In this document: in pieces, positions 55,799 to 63,515 of the stretch
Numbering within the stretch: position 1 is the stretch's first letter
Layout of the letters: every line of letters starts with the position of its first letter
Assembly: GCA_947488235.1 (NCBI GenBank)
Contig: CANLAQ010000001.1
Coordinates: 1 to 64,000, forward strand
DNA: 64,000 bases
From: Flavobacteriales bacterium
Lineage (GTDB): Bacteria; Bacteroidota; Bacteroidia; Flavobacteriales_D; Crocinitomicaceae
Direction: 5' to 3'
Made by a program: the position numbers and the translations under genes
The notes under the pieces: generated by a model
Told to the model about the DNA's origin: nothing
Seen by the model: only the letters and a program-made list of their open reading frames with translations
Database searches by the model: none

Positions 55799-55950
55799 AG
55801 CCGTTGATCCTTATCTCAAATTTGCATGCATTCTTTCGAGCGAAGCGAGCAAGAATGGAGGCAAAGCCCCTAATTCCACTCAACTTCTAAATGGGTTGCG
55901 AGAACACAACCACAAGTCTATAAATGACTCATAAGTTCTAATCAACGGCT
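55799..55950 (-). ncRNA. Candidate retron msr-msd RNA
   Basis: Minus-strand element just upstream of the RT gene. It is bounded by a perfect 10-bp inverted repeat, AGCCGTTGAT (55950-55941, a1) and ATCAACGGCT (55808-55799, a2), as in retron ncRNAs. Just inside a1 the sequence TTAGAAC offers a branch-point G. The msr half has a GGTTG/CAACC hairpin (55894-55898 with 55907-55911). The msd half has a GGGGC/GCCTC hairpin (near 55857-55869) and a 7-bp CATTCTT/AAGAATG stem (55829-55835 with 55851-55857). There is no coding frame through it. A T run follows a2 in the minus direction. Exact ends and folds are inferred. Confidence 0.78.
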
Positions 55951-55959
55951 CTTATACTA

Positions 55960-57000
55960 TTAAAAAGGATTATCCTCCTCATCCAAATTCAGTTTTCGAT
56001 CTTTTCTAATTTGAAATCTACTTTTTCCTTCTTCAAAAGGAGCCAATTTGCTTTTTGCAAAATCGACATTGAATTTAAGTGTAGTTACGGAACCAAATCT
56101 ATTTTTAGCTAAAATCAATTCCATCATAGCCAAAGTAGATTCATTATACTCATCGATTAATAAACCGTAATACTCGGGTCTATATACAAAGAATACCTTG
56201 TCTGCATCCTGCTCTATGCCACCGCTTTCTCTAAGGTCAGTTAGTACAGGCCTTCTATCCCCCCCCCTCATTTCAACACTTCTGCTCAGTTGACTTGAAG
56301 CAATTATACACACCTTCAATTCAAGCGCAATCTTCTTCAAAGTCCGACTAATGTATCCCACCTCGAGAACACGACTGTTTCGATAGCGCTTAGAAGAAAG
56401 CATTTGCAAATAATCAATAATAATTACCTTAATGCCCTTTTCTCTAACCATTTTCTCACAATAATGGAACAATTCGGTCATCGATTCGATTTGTCGATCG
56501 TAAAATGAAAGATGAAGAGCAGAAAAATACGATTTCAATAACTTTATATCATCCGCATTCACTCTTTTAAAATCAGCCGGATTATGCAGCGGAATCGGTC
56601 GCTCTAGAAAACCATTGGCAATCCTATACATCAAGGCAGTACTCGTCAAGTCAAATGAAAAATAGAGCACCTGAGTTTGCAAAGAAATCCTAGTCGCAAG
56701 ATCTAACAGAACTAGTGATTTACCCATACCGGGTCTTCCGCCAACTATTATATATTCCCCTAGACTGAGTCCACCTAGTTGACTATCATAATTCGACCAA
56801 CCAGTGGGAATAAGTTCATTAGAATTTCCCTCGCTATCGTCAATGGTTTCCTCTAAACAATTTAAAATGGTTCTAGAGGTATAGTCATCGGTTTCACTTA
56901 AACTAGGTTTCGCTATGAGCTCCTTCAATCTATCAAGTAAAATCCCGTTCTCTGGAGGAAAATCTATTAATATATTCTGTATTTTATCTTGAATTGTCAT
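55960..57000 (-). CDS. DnaB-like RecA-fold ATPase upstream of the retron
   Basis: 346 aa from ATG 57000; an upstream TTG at 57087 would add 29 residues of unlikely sequence. Only the C-terminal DnaB domain is present, after about 65 residues that do not resemble the DnaG-binding domain. It shows TGWSNYDSQLGGLSLGEYII, Walker A GGRPGMGKS (about 87-95), Walker B VIIIDYLQML, SQLSRSVEMRGGDRRP and LRESGGIEQDADKVFFVYR. It is thus not the chromosomal replicative helicase. The stop is 9 bp before the retron RNA, on the same strand, so it is likely co-transcribed and a candidate retron effector. I know no named retron type with such a partner. A G9 tract lies in its RGGD codons. Confidence 0.8.
   Translation of the reverse strand: MTIQDKIQNILIDFPPENGILLDRLKELIAKPSLSETDDYTSRTILNCLEETIDDSEGNSNELIPTGWSNYDSQLGGLSLGEYIIVGGRPGMGKSLVLLDLATRISLQTQVLYFSFDLTSTALMYRIANGFLERPIPLHNPADFKRVNADDIKLLKSYFSALHLSFYDRQIESMTELFHYCEKMVREKGIKVIIIDYLQMLSSKRYRNSRVLEVGYISRTLKKIALELKVCIIASSQLSRSVEMRGGDRRPVLTDLRESGGIEQDADKVFFVYRPEYYGLLIDEYNESTLAMMELILAKNRFGSVTTLKFNVDFAKSKLAPFEEGKSRFQIRKDRKLNLDEEDNPF
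56259..56267 (-). repeat. G9 homopolymer in the DnaB-like gene
   Basis: Nine consecutive G on the coding strand (AGG GGG GGG GAT, residues RGGD), exceptional in this AT-rich sequence. A one-base slip would truncate the protein before its last third. Confidence 0.9.
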
Positions 57001-57243
57001 AAAACTTTGATTTGCACTTGATAGACAATTATGAAGCCAACTTAAAAACACCCTATTTATCTCAATATATTTTAAATAATATATCAATTTTTGAAAAACA
57101 TAATATATTTTGATATTATAAATACTTTTATATCAGCACTAAAACACTCCTATTTGAATTAATATTTCTAAAATCAATATCTTCCTGATTCACTTTCTAA
57201 ATAATTAGTATTTTCGTCCTGTTGAATTTATTAATCCACCATC

Positions 57244-58629
57244 ATGTTATCAAATGCTGCTATTGCTTTTTTCAAATCCATTGTTGGTGATGAAATGTCA
57301 ATTTCCCAGGAAGATCTGTTACATTATGGCCATGATGAGACCGAAGATTTATCTTTCCCTCCTCATGTAGTATTAAAACCTACTATTCCTCAAGAAATAT
57401 CAAGCATCTTAAAATATTGCAATGAGCATAAAATTCCAGTAACACCAGCAGGCGCACGAACTGGACTTAGTGGTGGCTCCTTACCGATTTATGGTGGGGT
57501 GTTACTTTCCATGGAAAAATTCAATAAAATATTAAATATTGATGAGAAAAACCATCAAGTAATTACAGAACCTGGAGTCATCACCGAAGTACTACAAAAT
57601 ACTGTCAAGGAGAAAGGACTCTTCTACCCTCCGGATCCTGCGAGTAAAGGCTCTTGTTTTATTGGAGGAAATGTGGCTGAAAATTCTGGAGGTCCAAAAG
57701 CGGTGAAATACGGTGTAACCAATGAATATGTCCTCAATCTAGAAATTGTTTTGCCTACAGGAGAAATTATTTGGACCGGCGCTAATGTTTTAAAAAATGC
57801 CACAGGATATAATCTAACTCAATTAATTGTCGGTTCTGAGGGTACGCTGGCAGTTGTTACGAAAATTGTCTTAAAACTCTTACCACACCCCACGCACAAT
57901 CTTTTAATGTTAGTTCCTTTTTACGATGCAGGTCAAGCATGTGAGGCAGTAGCGGCGATATTCCAAGCTGGAATAACCCCCAGTGGTCTTGAATTCATGG
58001 AACGAGACGCATTAATTTGGACGCAGAATTTCATTGGAGAAACCACTATTCCCATTGCGGATAACCATGCAGCACATCTATTGATTGAGGTCGATGGTTT
58101 TGACACTGAAATTTTAATGAGCGACTGTGAAAAAATCATGACCGTGCTAGAAGCCTATCCGCACGATGAAATATTATTTGCTGAATCAGAGGCTCAAAAA
58201 AATACCTTATGGACCTTGCGCAGAAAAGCAGGAGAAGCTGTAAAGTCTCAATCAATTTATAAGGAAGAAGATACGGTAGTACCCCGATATCAATTGCCTG
58301 AATTACTTTATCATATCAAAAAAATAGGCGCTAAATATGGATTTCAATCTGTTTGCTACGGACATGCGGGAGACGGAAATCTACATGTCAATATCATTAA
58401 AGGGAAACTAAGCGATGCTTTTTGGAACGATGAATTACCCATTGCTATTAGAGAATTATTCACGGAAGTTGTTCGTTTAGGCGGAACCATCTCTGGTGAG
58501 CACGGAATCGGACTTGTGCAAAAACCCTACATGGATATTGCTTTTTCGGAGGTGAGTTTAAATTTAATGAGGGCGATTAAAAAGGTGTTCGATCCAAACA
58601 ATATTTTAAATCCTGGTAAAATATTCTAA
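57244..58629 (+). CDS. FAD-linked oxidase, D-lactate/glycolate dehydrogenase type
   Basis: 461 aa GlcD/D-LDH family. The FAD-binding PCMH domain shows PVTPAGARTGLSGGSLPIYGGVL, VITEPGVITEVL and GSCFIGGNVAENSGGPKAVKYG. The C-terminal oxidase domain has YGHAGDGNLHVNI and GTISGEHGIGLVQKPYM, the metal-binding HAGDGN and GEHGIG boxes. It oxidises a 2-hydroxy acid to the 2-oxo acid. There are no GlcE/GlcF or LutABC neighbours, so it probably works alone, with D-lactate as the most likely substrate. It is monocistronic; its stop overlaps the convergent SDR gene by 4 bp. Confidence 0.9.
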   Translation: MLSNAAIAFFKSIVGDEMSISQEDLLHYGHDETEDLSFPPHVVLKPTIPQEISSILKYCNEHKIPVTPAGARTGLSGGSLPIYGGVLLSMEKFNKILNIDEKNHQVITEPGVITEVLQNTVKEKGLFYPPDPASKGSCFIGGNVAENSGGPKAVKYGVTNEYVLNLEIVLPTGEIIWTGANVLKNATGYNLTQLIVGSEGTLAVVTKIVLKLLPHPTHNLLMLVPFYDAGQACEAVAAIFQAGITPSGLEFMERDALIWTQNFIGETTIPIADNHAAHLLIEVDGFDTEILMSDCEKIMTVLEAYPHDEILFAESEAQKNTLWTLRRKAGEAVKSQSIYKEEDTVVPRYQLPELLYHIKKIGAKYGFQSVCYGHAGDGNLHVNIIKGKLSDAFWNDELPIAIRELFTEVVRLGGTISGEHGIGLVQKPYMDIAFSEVSLNLMRAIKKVFDPNNILNPGKIF

Positions 58630-59687
58630 TCAATGCCACTGGCTAGGATTAGATCAATCATCTTGTCGTCCATATCTAGTTGTAATTCCTCACTATCCTT
58701 AAGCAGAACTTGGGTGTGACGATCATCAAAACTTTTATCTGTTGCAAGATATGGCTTGTAAATCCAAAGCAATTCATTCAACATGCGTTCTTTAATCGTT
58801 AAATCATGCATTCCAATCAAGGGATCAGTTGTTATTGTTAATTGATCATATTGCATTAAAAACTTAATTCTACTTAGAATGTATTGATTTGTAGGAGGAT
58901 TTGGATTCGTAACATGGAAAATCTGTTCATTTTCTCCAAGAGCATGAACTGCCAAAAGTACTTTTACAACATAATCAATCGGCACCAAATTAGAGGTCCC
59001 TTTTGCTGAAGCAATAATCCTGAATAATTCATTTGAACAACCATCGCGCAAAGCCCGTTTTTTGAATACTGATAAGGCTCTTAAGAAACCATAAATAGCA
59101 AAATTAGAGTCTGCACGACCTGTTTTGGAATCGCCAACGATGATGGAAGGACGCACAATATTAACTTTCATTTTATCCTTATAGGACATTACTTCTCGTT
59201 CAGCATAGACTTTAGAAAGCTCGTATGGATTGTGGCAATCTTGATTTTCAGAATACAATTCCTCTACCCCTTTCATTTCCTTACCTAAAGTATAAGCAGT
59301 ACTCACTTGAATGAATTGCTTAAGCCCTAATTTCTCAGATAATTCTAAGGTATTTTTAGTTCCTTGAAGATTGATTTTCATTAATTCATCCGCCAATTCT
59401 TCATCAAACTTAACCATAGCGGCTAAATGATATACCGTATCAATGGAACCCTTGTTTTCATCAATAAATTCAAGAGATTGACCCAAATTTATGAGCGTAA
59501 CATCCCCTTTTATTATAGAAATCCTTTCGAGCTCTTCTGAATTAAACTTAGATAGTAGTTGTTTAGCTTTTCGATCGCTTCTCGCTAATACCATTACCGA
59601 ATGACCTTGTCGAATCAATTCACTTACGAGAATCCCTCCTAAAAAACCAGTACCACCTGTGACTAAAAAGCGTTTCATAAATTGCAA
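58626..59687 (-). CDS. NAD-dependent epimerase/dehydratase (extended SDR)
   Basis: 353 aa. Rossmann motif LVTGGTGFLGG at the N-terminus and the catalytic YxxxK in NPYELSKVYAER, with TAYTLG as the Ser/Thr strand. The body is like NAD-binding male-sterility/epimerase proteins that act on acyl- or sugar-linked substrates; the substrate is unknown. Met4 (59678, MKRFLVTGG) is the better start. It is the last gene of the fabG-hemB-hutH run, 19 bp after the membrane protein gene. Confidence 0.85.
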   Translation of the reverse strand: MQFMKRFLVTGGTGFLGGILVSELIRQGHSVMVLARSDRKAKQLLSKFNSEELERISIIKGDVTLINLGQSLEFIDENKGSIDTVYHLAAMVKFDEELADELMKINLQGTKNTLELSEKLGLKQFIQVSTAYTLGKEMKGVEELYSENQDCHNPYELSKVYAEREVMSYKDKMKVNIVRPSIIVGDSKTGRADSNFAIYGFLRALSVFKKRALRDGCSNELFRIIASAKGTSNLVPIDYVVKVLLAVHALGENEQIFHVTNPNPPTNQYILSRIKFLMQYDQLTITTDPLIGMHDLTIKERMLNELLWIYKPYLATDKSFDDRHTQVLLKDSEELQLDMDDKMIDLILASGID

Positions 59688-59706
59688 ATTATTTTTCTAA
59701 GCTTAA

Positions 59707-60222
59707 TTATTTCAAAAAAGTTAGATTTCTTGAGTACATCAAGATAAAAATAAATGCAAAAAAAGCATTTATCACCACCATCTCCGTAGGAACAAATGCT
59801 GGATTAACAAATAAATAAGTTTGTGCTAAATATACTAAAGAATATACGATATACAAATGAAAACCCAATCGTTTTCCTTGAAACATAAATAATGCAGCAA
59901 CAGAACCGATGGCCGCAACTGTTAAAGAAACCAGGTGAAATCCAATAAAATTGGCATACATAGCATCTGTTAAATATTGTATTTTTTGCATCAAATTCGC
60001 TAAATAATACATTTTTATCTCTAACATTTGATTCATTGATGTTGCTAGCACAACCTTAGATTGCTTAATTTCTTCTAAAGAAGGTTTTCCCATCAACAAG
60101 GTAAATAAACTACTCATTATTGCAAGACCTGTATTACACCAAGTTAAAATAATTAAGGCAAACAAAAATCTAGGAGGCCTCGATTTCACAACTGATTTAT
60201 CCGACTGTTCTGTGTTACTCAT
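59707..60222 (-). CDS. Four-helix membrane protein of unknown function
   Basis: 171 aa. A polar N-terminus (MSNTEQSDKSVVKSRPP) is followed by about four hydrophobic segments (FLFALIILTWCNTGLAIMSS; FIGFHLVSLTVAAIGSVAAL; LYIVYSLVYLAQTYLF; VVINAFFAFIFILMY). It resembles small Bacteroidota membrane proteins with no assigned role. The start overlaps the hutH stop by 4 bp, hence translational coupling. Confidence 0.7.
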   Translation of the reverse strand: MSNTEQSDKSVVKSRPPRFLFALIILTWCNTGLAIMSSLFTLLMGKPSLEEIKQSKVVLATSMNQMLEIKMYYLANLMQKIQYLTDAMYANFIGFHLVSLTVAAIGSVAALFMFQGKRLGFHLYIVYSLVYLAQTYLFVNPAFVPTEMVVINAFFAFIFILMYSRNLTFLK

Positions 60223-61709
60223 ATTTTCATTTTATTACTAACAAAATTTTTCGCGTTAACCATATCAATATGGCAATTCCGATCAACCTTTAAAAAACGC
60301 ACCTCTTTTCTGAATTGAGAAAACAAATCTTCCAATTTAGGAGATGATGTCATCGGGCGTCTAAACTCCAATGCTTGCGCAGCATTAATAAGTTCAATGC
60401 CCATAATAGCATAACAATTATCAATGATGCGATGCAGTTTTGTAGCGGCATTGGCACCCATACTCACATGATCTTCTTGTCCATTACTTGAATCAATAGT
60501 ATCAACAGAGGCCGGAGTACACAATTGTTTGTTTTGGCTCACCATTGCTGCACAGGCATAATGAACTATCATTAACCCAGAATTCAATCCAGCATTTTCA
60601 ATTAAAAAAGCAGGCAATGCTCTGGTTCCAGAAATTAACTTGTAAGTTCTTCGCTCAGAAACACTTCCCATTTCAGCAAGAGCAATGGCTAAAAAATCCA
60701 AGGATAAGGCCAAAGGTTGGCCATGGAAATTTCCTGCAGATACCACATCATCGTCATCAGGGAAAATGGTAGGATTATCCGTTACAGCATTTATTTCTCT
60801 TTCAACTATTTTGGCGCAATGATCAAATACATCCTTTGATGCCCCATGAACTTGAGGGATACATCTAAAAGAGTATGGGTCTTGAACATGTGCTTTTGGC
60901 CGATTGAGCATTTCACTTCCCATCATAATTTGACGGAAATAAGAAGCTGTTTCAATTTGACCCACTTGATTCCTTATTTCATTAACATTTGACTGAAATG
61001 GCTCTTTTCGACCATCAAAGGCATCCAAAGATAAGGCCGCAATGTTGTTGAATTTAAGCCAAATATTGGAACAATGATGCACTGCATAACTGGCATAGGC
61101 ACTCATAAACTGAGTCCCGTTCAATAGCGCTAAACCTTCTTTTGACTTTAAAACTAAAGGAGAAATCCCCAATTGAAGATGTAAATCTTTAGCCGACATT
61201 TTAAGTCCTTTATAATACACTTCACCCTCACCAATTAAAGCCAAAGAAATATGTGCTAGAGGCGCTAAATCACCCGATGCTCCTAAACTTCCTAACTCGA
61301 ATACTAAAGGTAAAATGTCATTATTATAAAAAAACAAGAGACGCTCAACCGTTAATAGATCAACGCCAGAATTCCCATGCGCTAAGCCAATAGCTTTAAG
61401 CAGTAAAATGCGTTTAATAATTTCATTTGGAATTTCAGCTCCCATTCCACAAGCATGAGAAACAACAAGATTTCTTTGAAGTTCGCCTAAATCAACCGAT
61501 GAAATTGCTGTATTGCATAAAGACCCAAATCCTGTGTTAATACCATAAATTAATTGATCTGAATTGGCTATTTTTTCATCTAAATAAGAGCGACACTTAT
61601 TAATCGCCTCCTTAGCTGACTCATTTAATTCAACTTGGCAATTAGACGCTAAAATCTCTTCAAATTTATTTAGACTTATCCATTGATTATCAATGTAGTA
61701 AATAGACAT
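60219..61709 (-). CDS. hutH: Histidine ammonia-lyase
   Basis: 496 aa MIO enzyme that deaminates L-histidine to urocanate. The Ala-Ser-Gly that cyclises to the MIO cofactor is in GSLGASGDLAPLAH. The selectivity loop reads NLVVSHACGMG, where Ser-His is the HutH pattern and tyrosine ammonia-lyases have His-Leu. The C-terminal QEDHVSMGANAATKL is conserved. hutU, hutI and hutG are absent from the window, and it sits in an operon with hemB and fabG, so this may not be a classical histidine-use locus; a role in aryl-polyene or pigment chemistry cannot be excluded. Confidence 0.9.
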   Translation of the reverse strand: MSIYYIDNQWISLNKFEEILASNCQVELNESAKEAINKCRSYLDEKIANSDQLIYGINTGFGSLCNTAISSVDLGELQRNLVVSHACGMGAEIPNEIIKRILLLKAIGLAHGNSGVDLLTVERLLFFYNNDILPLVFELGSLGASGDLAPLAHISLALIGEGEVYYKGLKMSAKDLHLQLGISPLVLKSKEGLALLNGTQFMSAYASYAVHHCSNIWLKFNNIAALSLDAFDGRKEPFQSNVNEIRNQVGQIETASYFRQIMMGSEMLNRPKAHVQDPYSFRCIPQVHGASKDVFDHCAKIVEREINAVTDNPTIFPDDDDVVSAGNFHGQPLALSLDFLAIALAEMGSVSERRTYKLISGTRALPAFLIENAGLNSGLMIVHYACAAMVSQNKQLCTPASVDTIDSSNGQEDHVSMGANAATKLHRIIDNCYAIMGIELINAAQALEFRRPMTSSPKLEDLFSQFRKEVRFLKVDRNCHIDMVNAKNFVSNKMKI

Positions 61710-61719
61710 ATTTAATGTA

Positions 61720-62691
61720 TTACTTTTTATTAAATTTAGCGAAATCTTTAGCGAAATAAGTCAGAATTCCATCTGCTCCTGCCCTTCTTATACTCAACAA
61801 TATTTCAGCAACTGCTAATTCATAATTCAACCATCCTTTTTCAGCTGCTGCAATCACCATAGCACATTCTCCGCTTACATTATAGGCGGTAATTGGAATT
61901 GGAAAATTTTCTTTCATCAAATGAATAATGTCCAGATAAGCCAATGCTGGTTTAACCATTAACATATCTGCTCCTTCTTCCATATCCAATTGACCTTCAA
62001 GAAGGGCTTCTCTTTTATTGGCAGGATTCATTTGATATGTTTTTTTATCACCTGATTTAGGCGCTGAATTCAAAGCGTCTCTAAAAGGACCATAAAAAGC
62101 ACTTGCATATTTTGCAGTGTAAGACATGATGCTTGTATCAGTATATCCTGCAATATCTAACGCTTCACGAATAACACCCACCCTACCATCCATCATGTCT
62201 GAGGGACCAATGATATCAACTCCAGCCTGTGCTTGCGCTACAGCCATTTTAGCCAAAATACCTAAAGTGTCATCATTTACTATTTTACCGTCTATTACCA
62301 AACCATCATGACCATCAGATGAATAAGGATCCATAGCAACATCACTCATGATCACCATTTCAGGAAATCTTTCTTTAAGTTCACGAATAGCACTGAGATA
62401 GAAATTATCTTGTGCATAGCTATAACTAGCTATCTTATCTTTTAAAGATTCATCAACTGCTGGAAATAGATCATAACTATAAATTCCTAAATTCATACAC
62501 GCTTCCACTTCTGGAATTAGCGTATCTATGGACCATCTGAAATTATTGGGCAAAGAAGCTATTTCTTCTTTTACACCTTTACCATCTTTTAAGAAAATGG
62601 GATAAATAAGATGTTGAACTCCTAATTGAGTTTCCTCTAACATATTACGAATAGCACTAGACTTTCGATTTCTTCTTGGACGAATATTCAT
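61720..62691 (-). CDS. hemB: Porphobilinogen synthase (delta-aminolevulinate dehydratase)
   Basis: 323 aa. It condenses two 5-aminolevulinate molecules to porphobilinogen in haem synthesis. The two active-site lysines are in SYTAKYASAFYGPFRDA and MLMVKPALAYLD. DVAMDPYSSDGHDG lacks the Cys triad of zinc-dependent enzymes, which points to a magnesium-dependent form. It lies 8 bp after fabG and 10 bp before hutH; no other hem genes are in the window. Confidence 0.95.
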   Translation of the reverse strand: MNIRPRRNRKSSAIRNMLEETQLGVQHLIYPIFLKDGKGVKEEIASLPNNFRWSIDTLIPEVEACMNLGIYSYDLFPAVDESLKDKIASYSYAQDNFYLSAIRELKERFPEMVIMSDVAMDPYSSDGHDGLVIDGKIVNDDTLGILAKMAVAQAQAGVDIIGPSDMMDGRVGVIREALDIAGYTDTSIMSYTAKYASAFYGPFRDALNSAPKSGDKKTYQMNPANKREALLEGQLDMEEGADMLMVKPALAYLDIIHLMKENFPIPITAYNVSGECAMVIAAAEKGWLNYELAVAEILLSIRRAGADGILTYFAKDFAKFNKK

Positions 62692-62699
62692 TTCAAAAA

Positions 62700-63446
62700 T
62701 TACATTAACATCCCACCACAGACATGAAGGGTTTGACCCGTAATATAAGCAGACATATCAGAAGCTAGAAAAACAGTAGCATTAGCAACATCTATTGGTT
62801 GCCCACCTCTTTTTAATGGAATTGAATTTCTCCAAGTTTCTACCACTGTTTGATCTAATACTTCCGTCATTTCTGTTTCGATAAACCCAGGTGCGATAGC
62901 ATTACATCTAATATTCCTTGAGCCTAATTCAGCCGCAATAGACTTAGTAAATCCAATTAATCCTGCTTTAGATGCTGCATAGTTAGACTGACCGGCATTT
63001 CCTTTAACACCAACAACGGACGACATATTAATAATAGAACCACTTCTTGCTTTGAGCATAGGTCTTTGAACTGCCTTGGTCATGTTAAAAGCTGATTTCA
63101 AATTGGTATTAATTACTTCATCCCATTGTTCTTCAGTCATGCGCATCAACAAAGTATCTCTTGTTATTCCTGCATTATTAACGAGAACATCAATGGTTCC
63201 ATATTCCGCTACAATATCATCAACCAATTTTTGCGCGTCATCATATTTAGAAGCATCAGACTTAAATCCTTTTGCCTTACCACCGTTTGCCGTTAGTTCA
63301 TTTACTAAGGCATTAGCTTTTTCTTCAGAAGAAAGATAAGTAAATATCACTGTAGCTCCTTGTTGTACACATTCCGTAGCAATAGCTTTTCCAATGCCTC
63401 TTGATGCACCGGTTATCAATACAATTTTATTTTCTAAAAGTCCCAT
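62700..63446 (-). CDS. fabG: 3-oxoacyl-[acyl-carrier-protein] reductase
   Basis: 248 aa from ATG 63446 (a GTG at 63461 would add five residues and crowd the promoter). The classical SDR has TGASRGIGKAIA for NADPH, NNAGIT, and the Ser-Tyr-Lys triad in INMSSVVGVKG and QSNYAASKAG. The C-terminal YITGQTLHVCGGM is typical FabG. It reduces 3-oxoacyl-ACP in fatty-acid elongation. It is the first gene of a five-gene minus-strand operon (fabG, hemB, hutH, membrane protein, SDR). Confidence 0.93.
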   Translation of the reverse strand: MGLLENKIVLITGASRGIGKAIATECVQQGATVIFTYLSSEEKANALVNELTANGGKAKGFKSDASKYDDAQKLVDDIVAEYGTIDVLVNNAGITRDTLLMRMTEEQWDEVINTNLKSAFNMTKAVQRPMLKARSGSIINMSSVVGVKGNAGQSNYAASKAGLIGFTKSIAAELGSRNIRCNAIAPGFIETEMTEVLDQTVVETWRNSIPLKRGGQPIDVANATVFLASDMSAYITGQTLHVCGGMLM

Positions 63447-63463
63447 ATTTATATTTTTCACTA

Positions 63464-63471
63464 CAAAGATA
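63464..63471 (-). promoter_or_regulatory. -7 box for the fabG operon
   Basis: On the minus strand TATCTTTG matches TAnnTTTG, 17 bp before ATG 63446. Confidence 0.5.
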
Positions 63472-63502
63472 AAGATAATGTTTTTTAGCAGCAGTAATTC
63501 CT

Positions 63503-63510
63503 TATTTTTG
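63503..63510 (+). promoter_or_regulatory. -7 box abutting the YiiX-like gene start
   Basis: TATTTTTG matches TAnnTTTG, with five bases to ATG 63516, the same spacing as at the TPR gene (15002-15015); a leaderless message is implied. Confidence 0.45.
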
Positions 63511-63515
63511 ATCTT

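Noticed and set aside
57001..57087. N-terminal extension of the DnaB-like protein from TTG 57087
   Set aside because: The 29 residues have no match to DnaB and the codon is a weak start; ATG 57000 begins the coherent helical segment. Not fully excluded.
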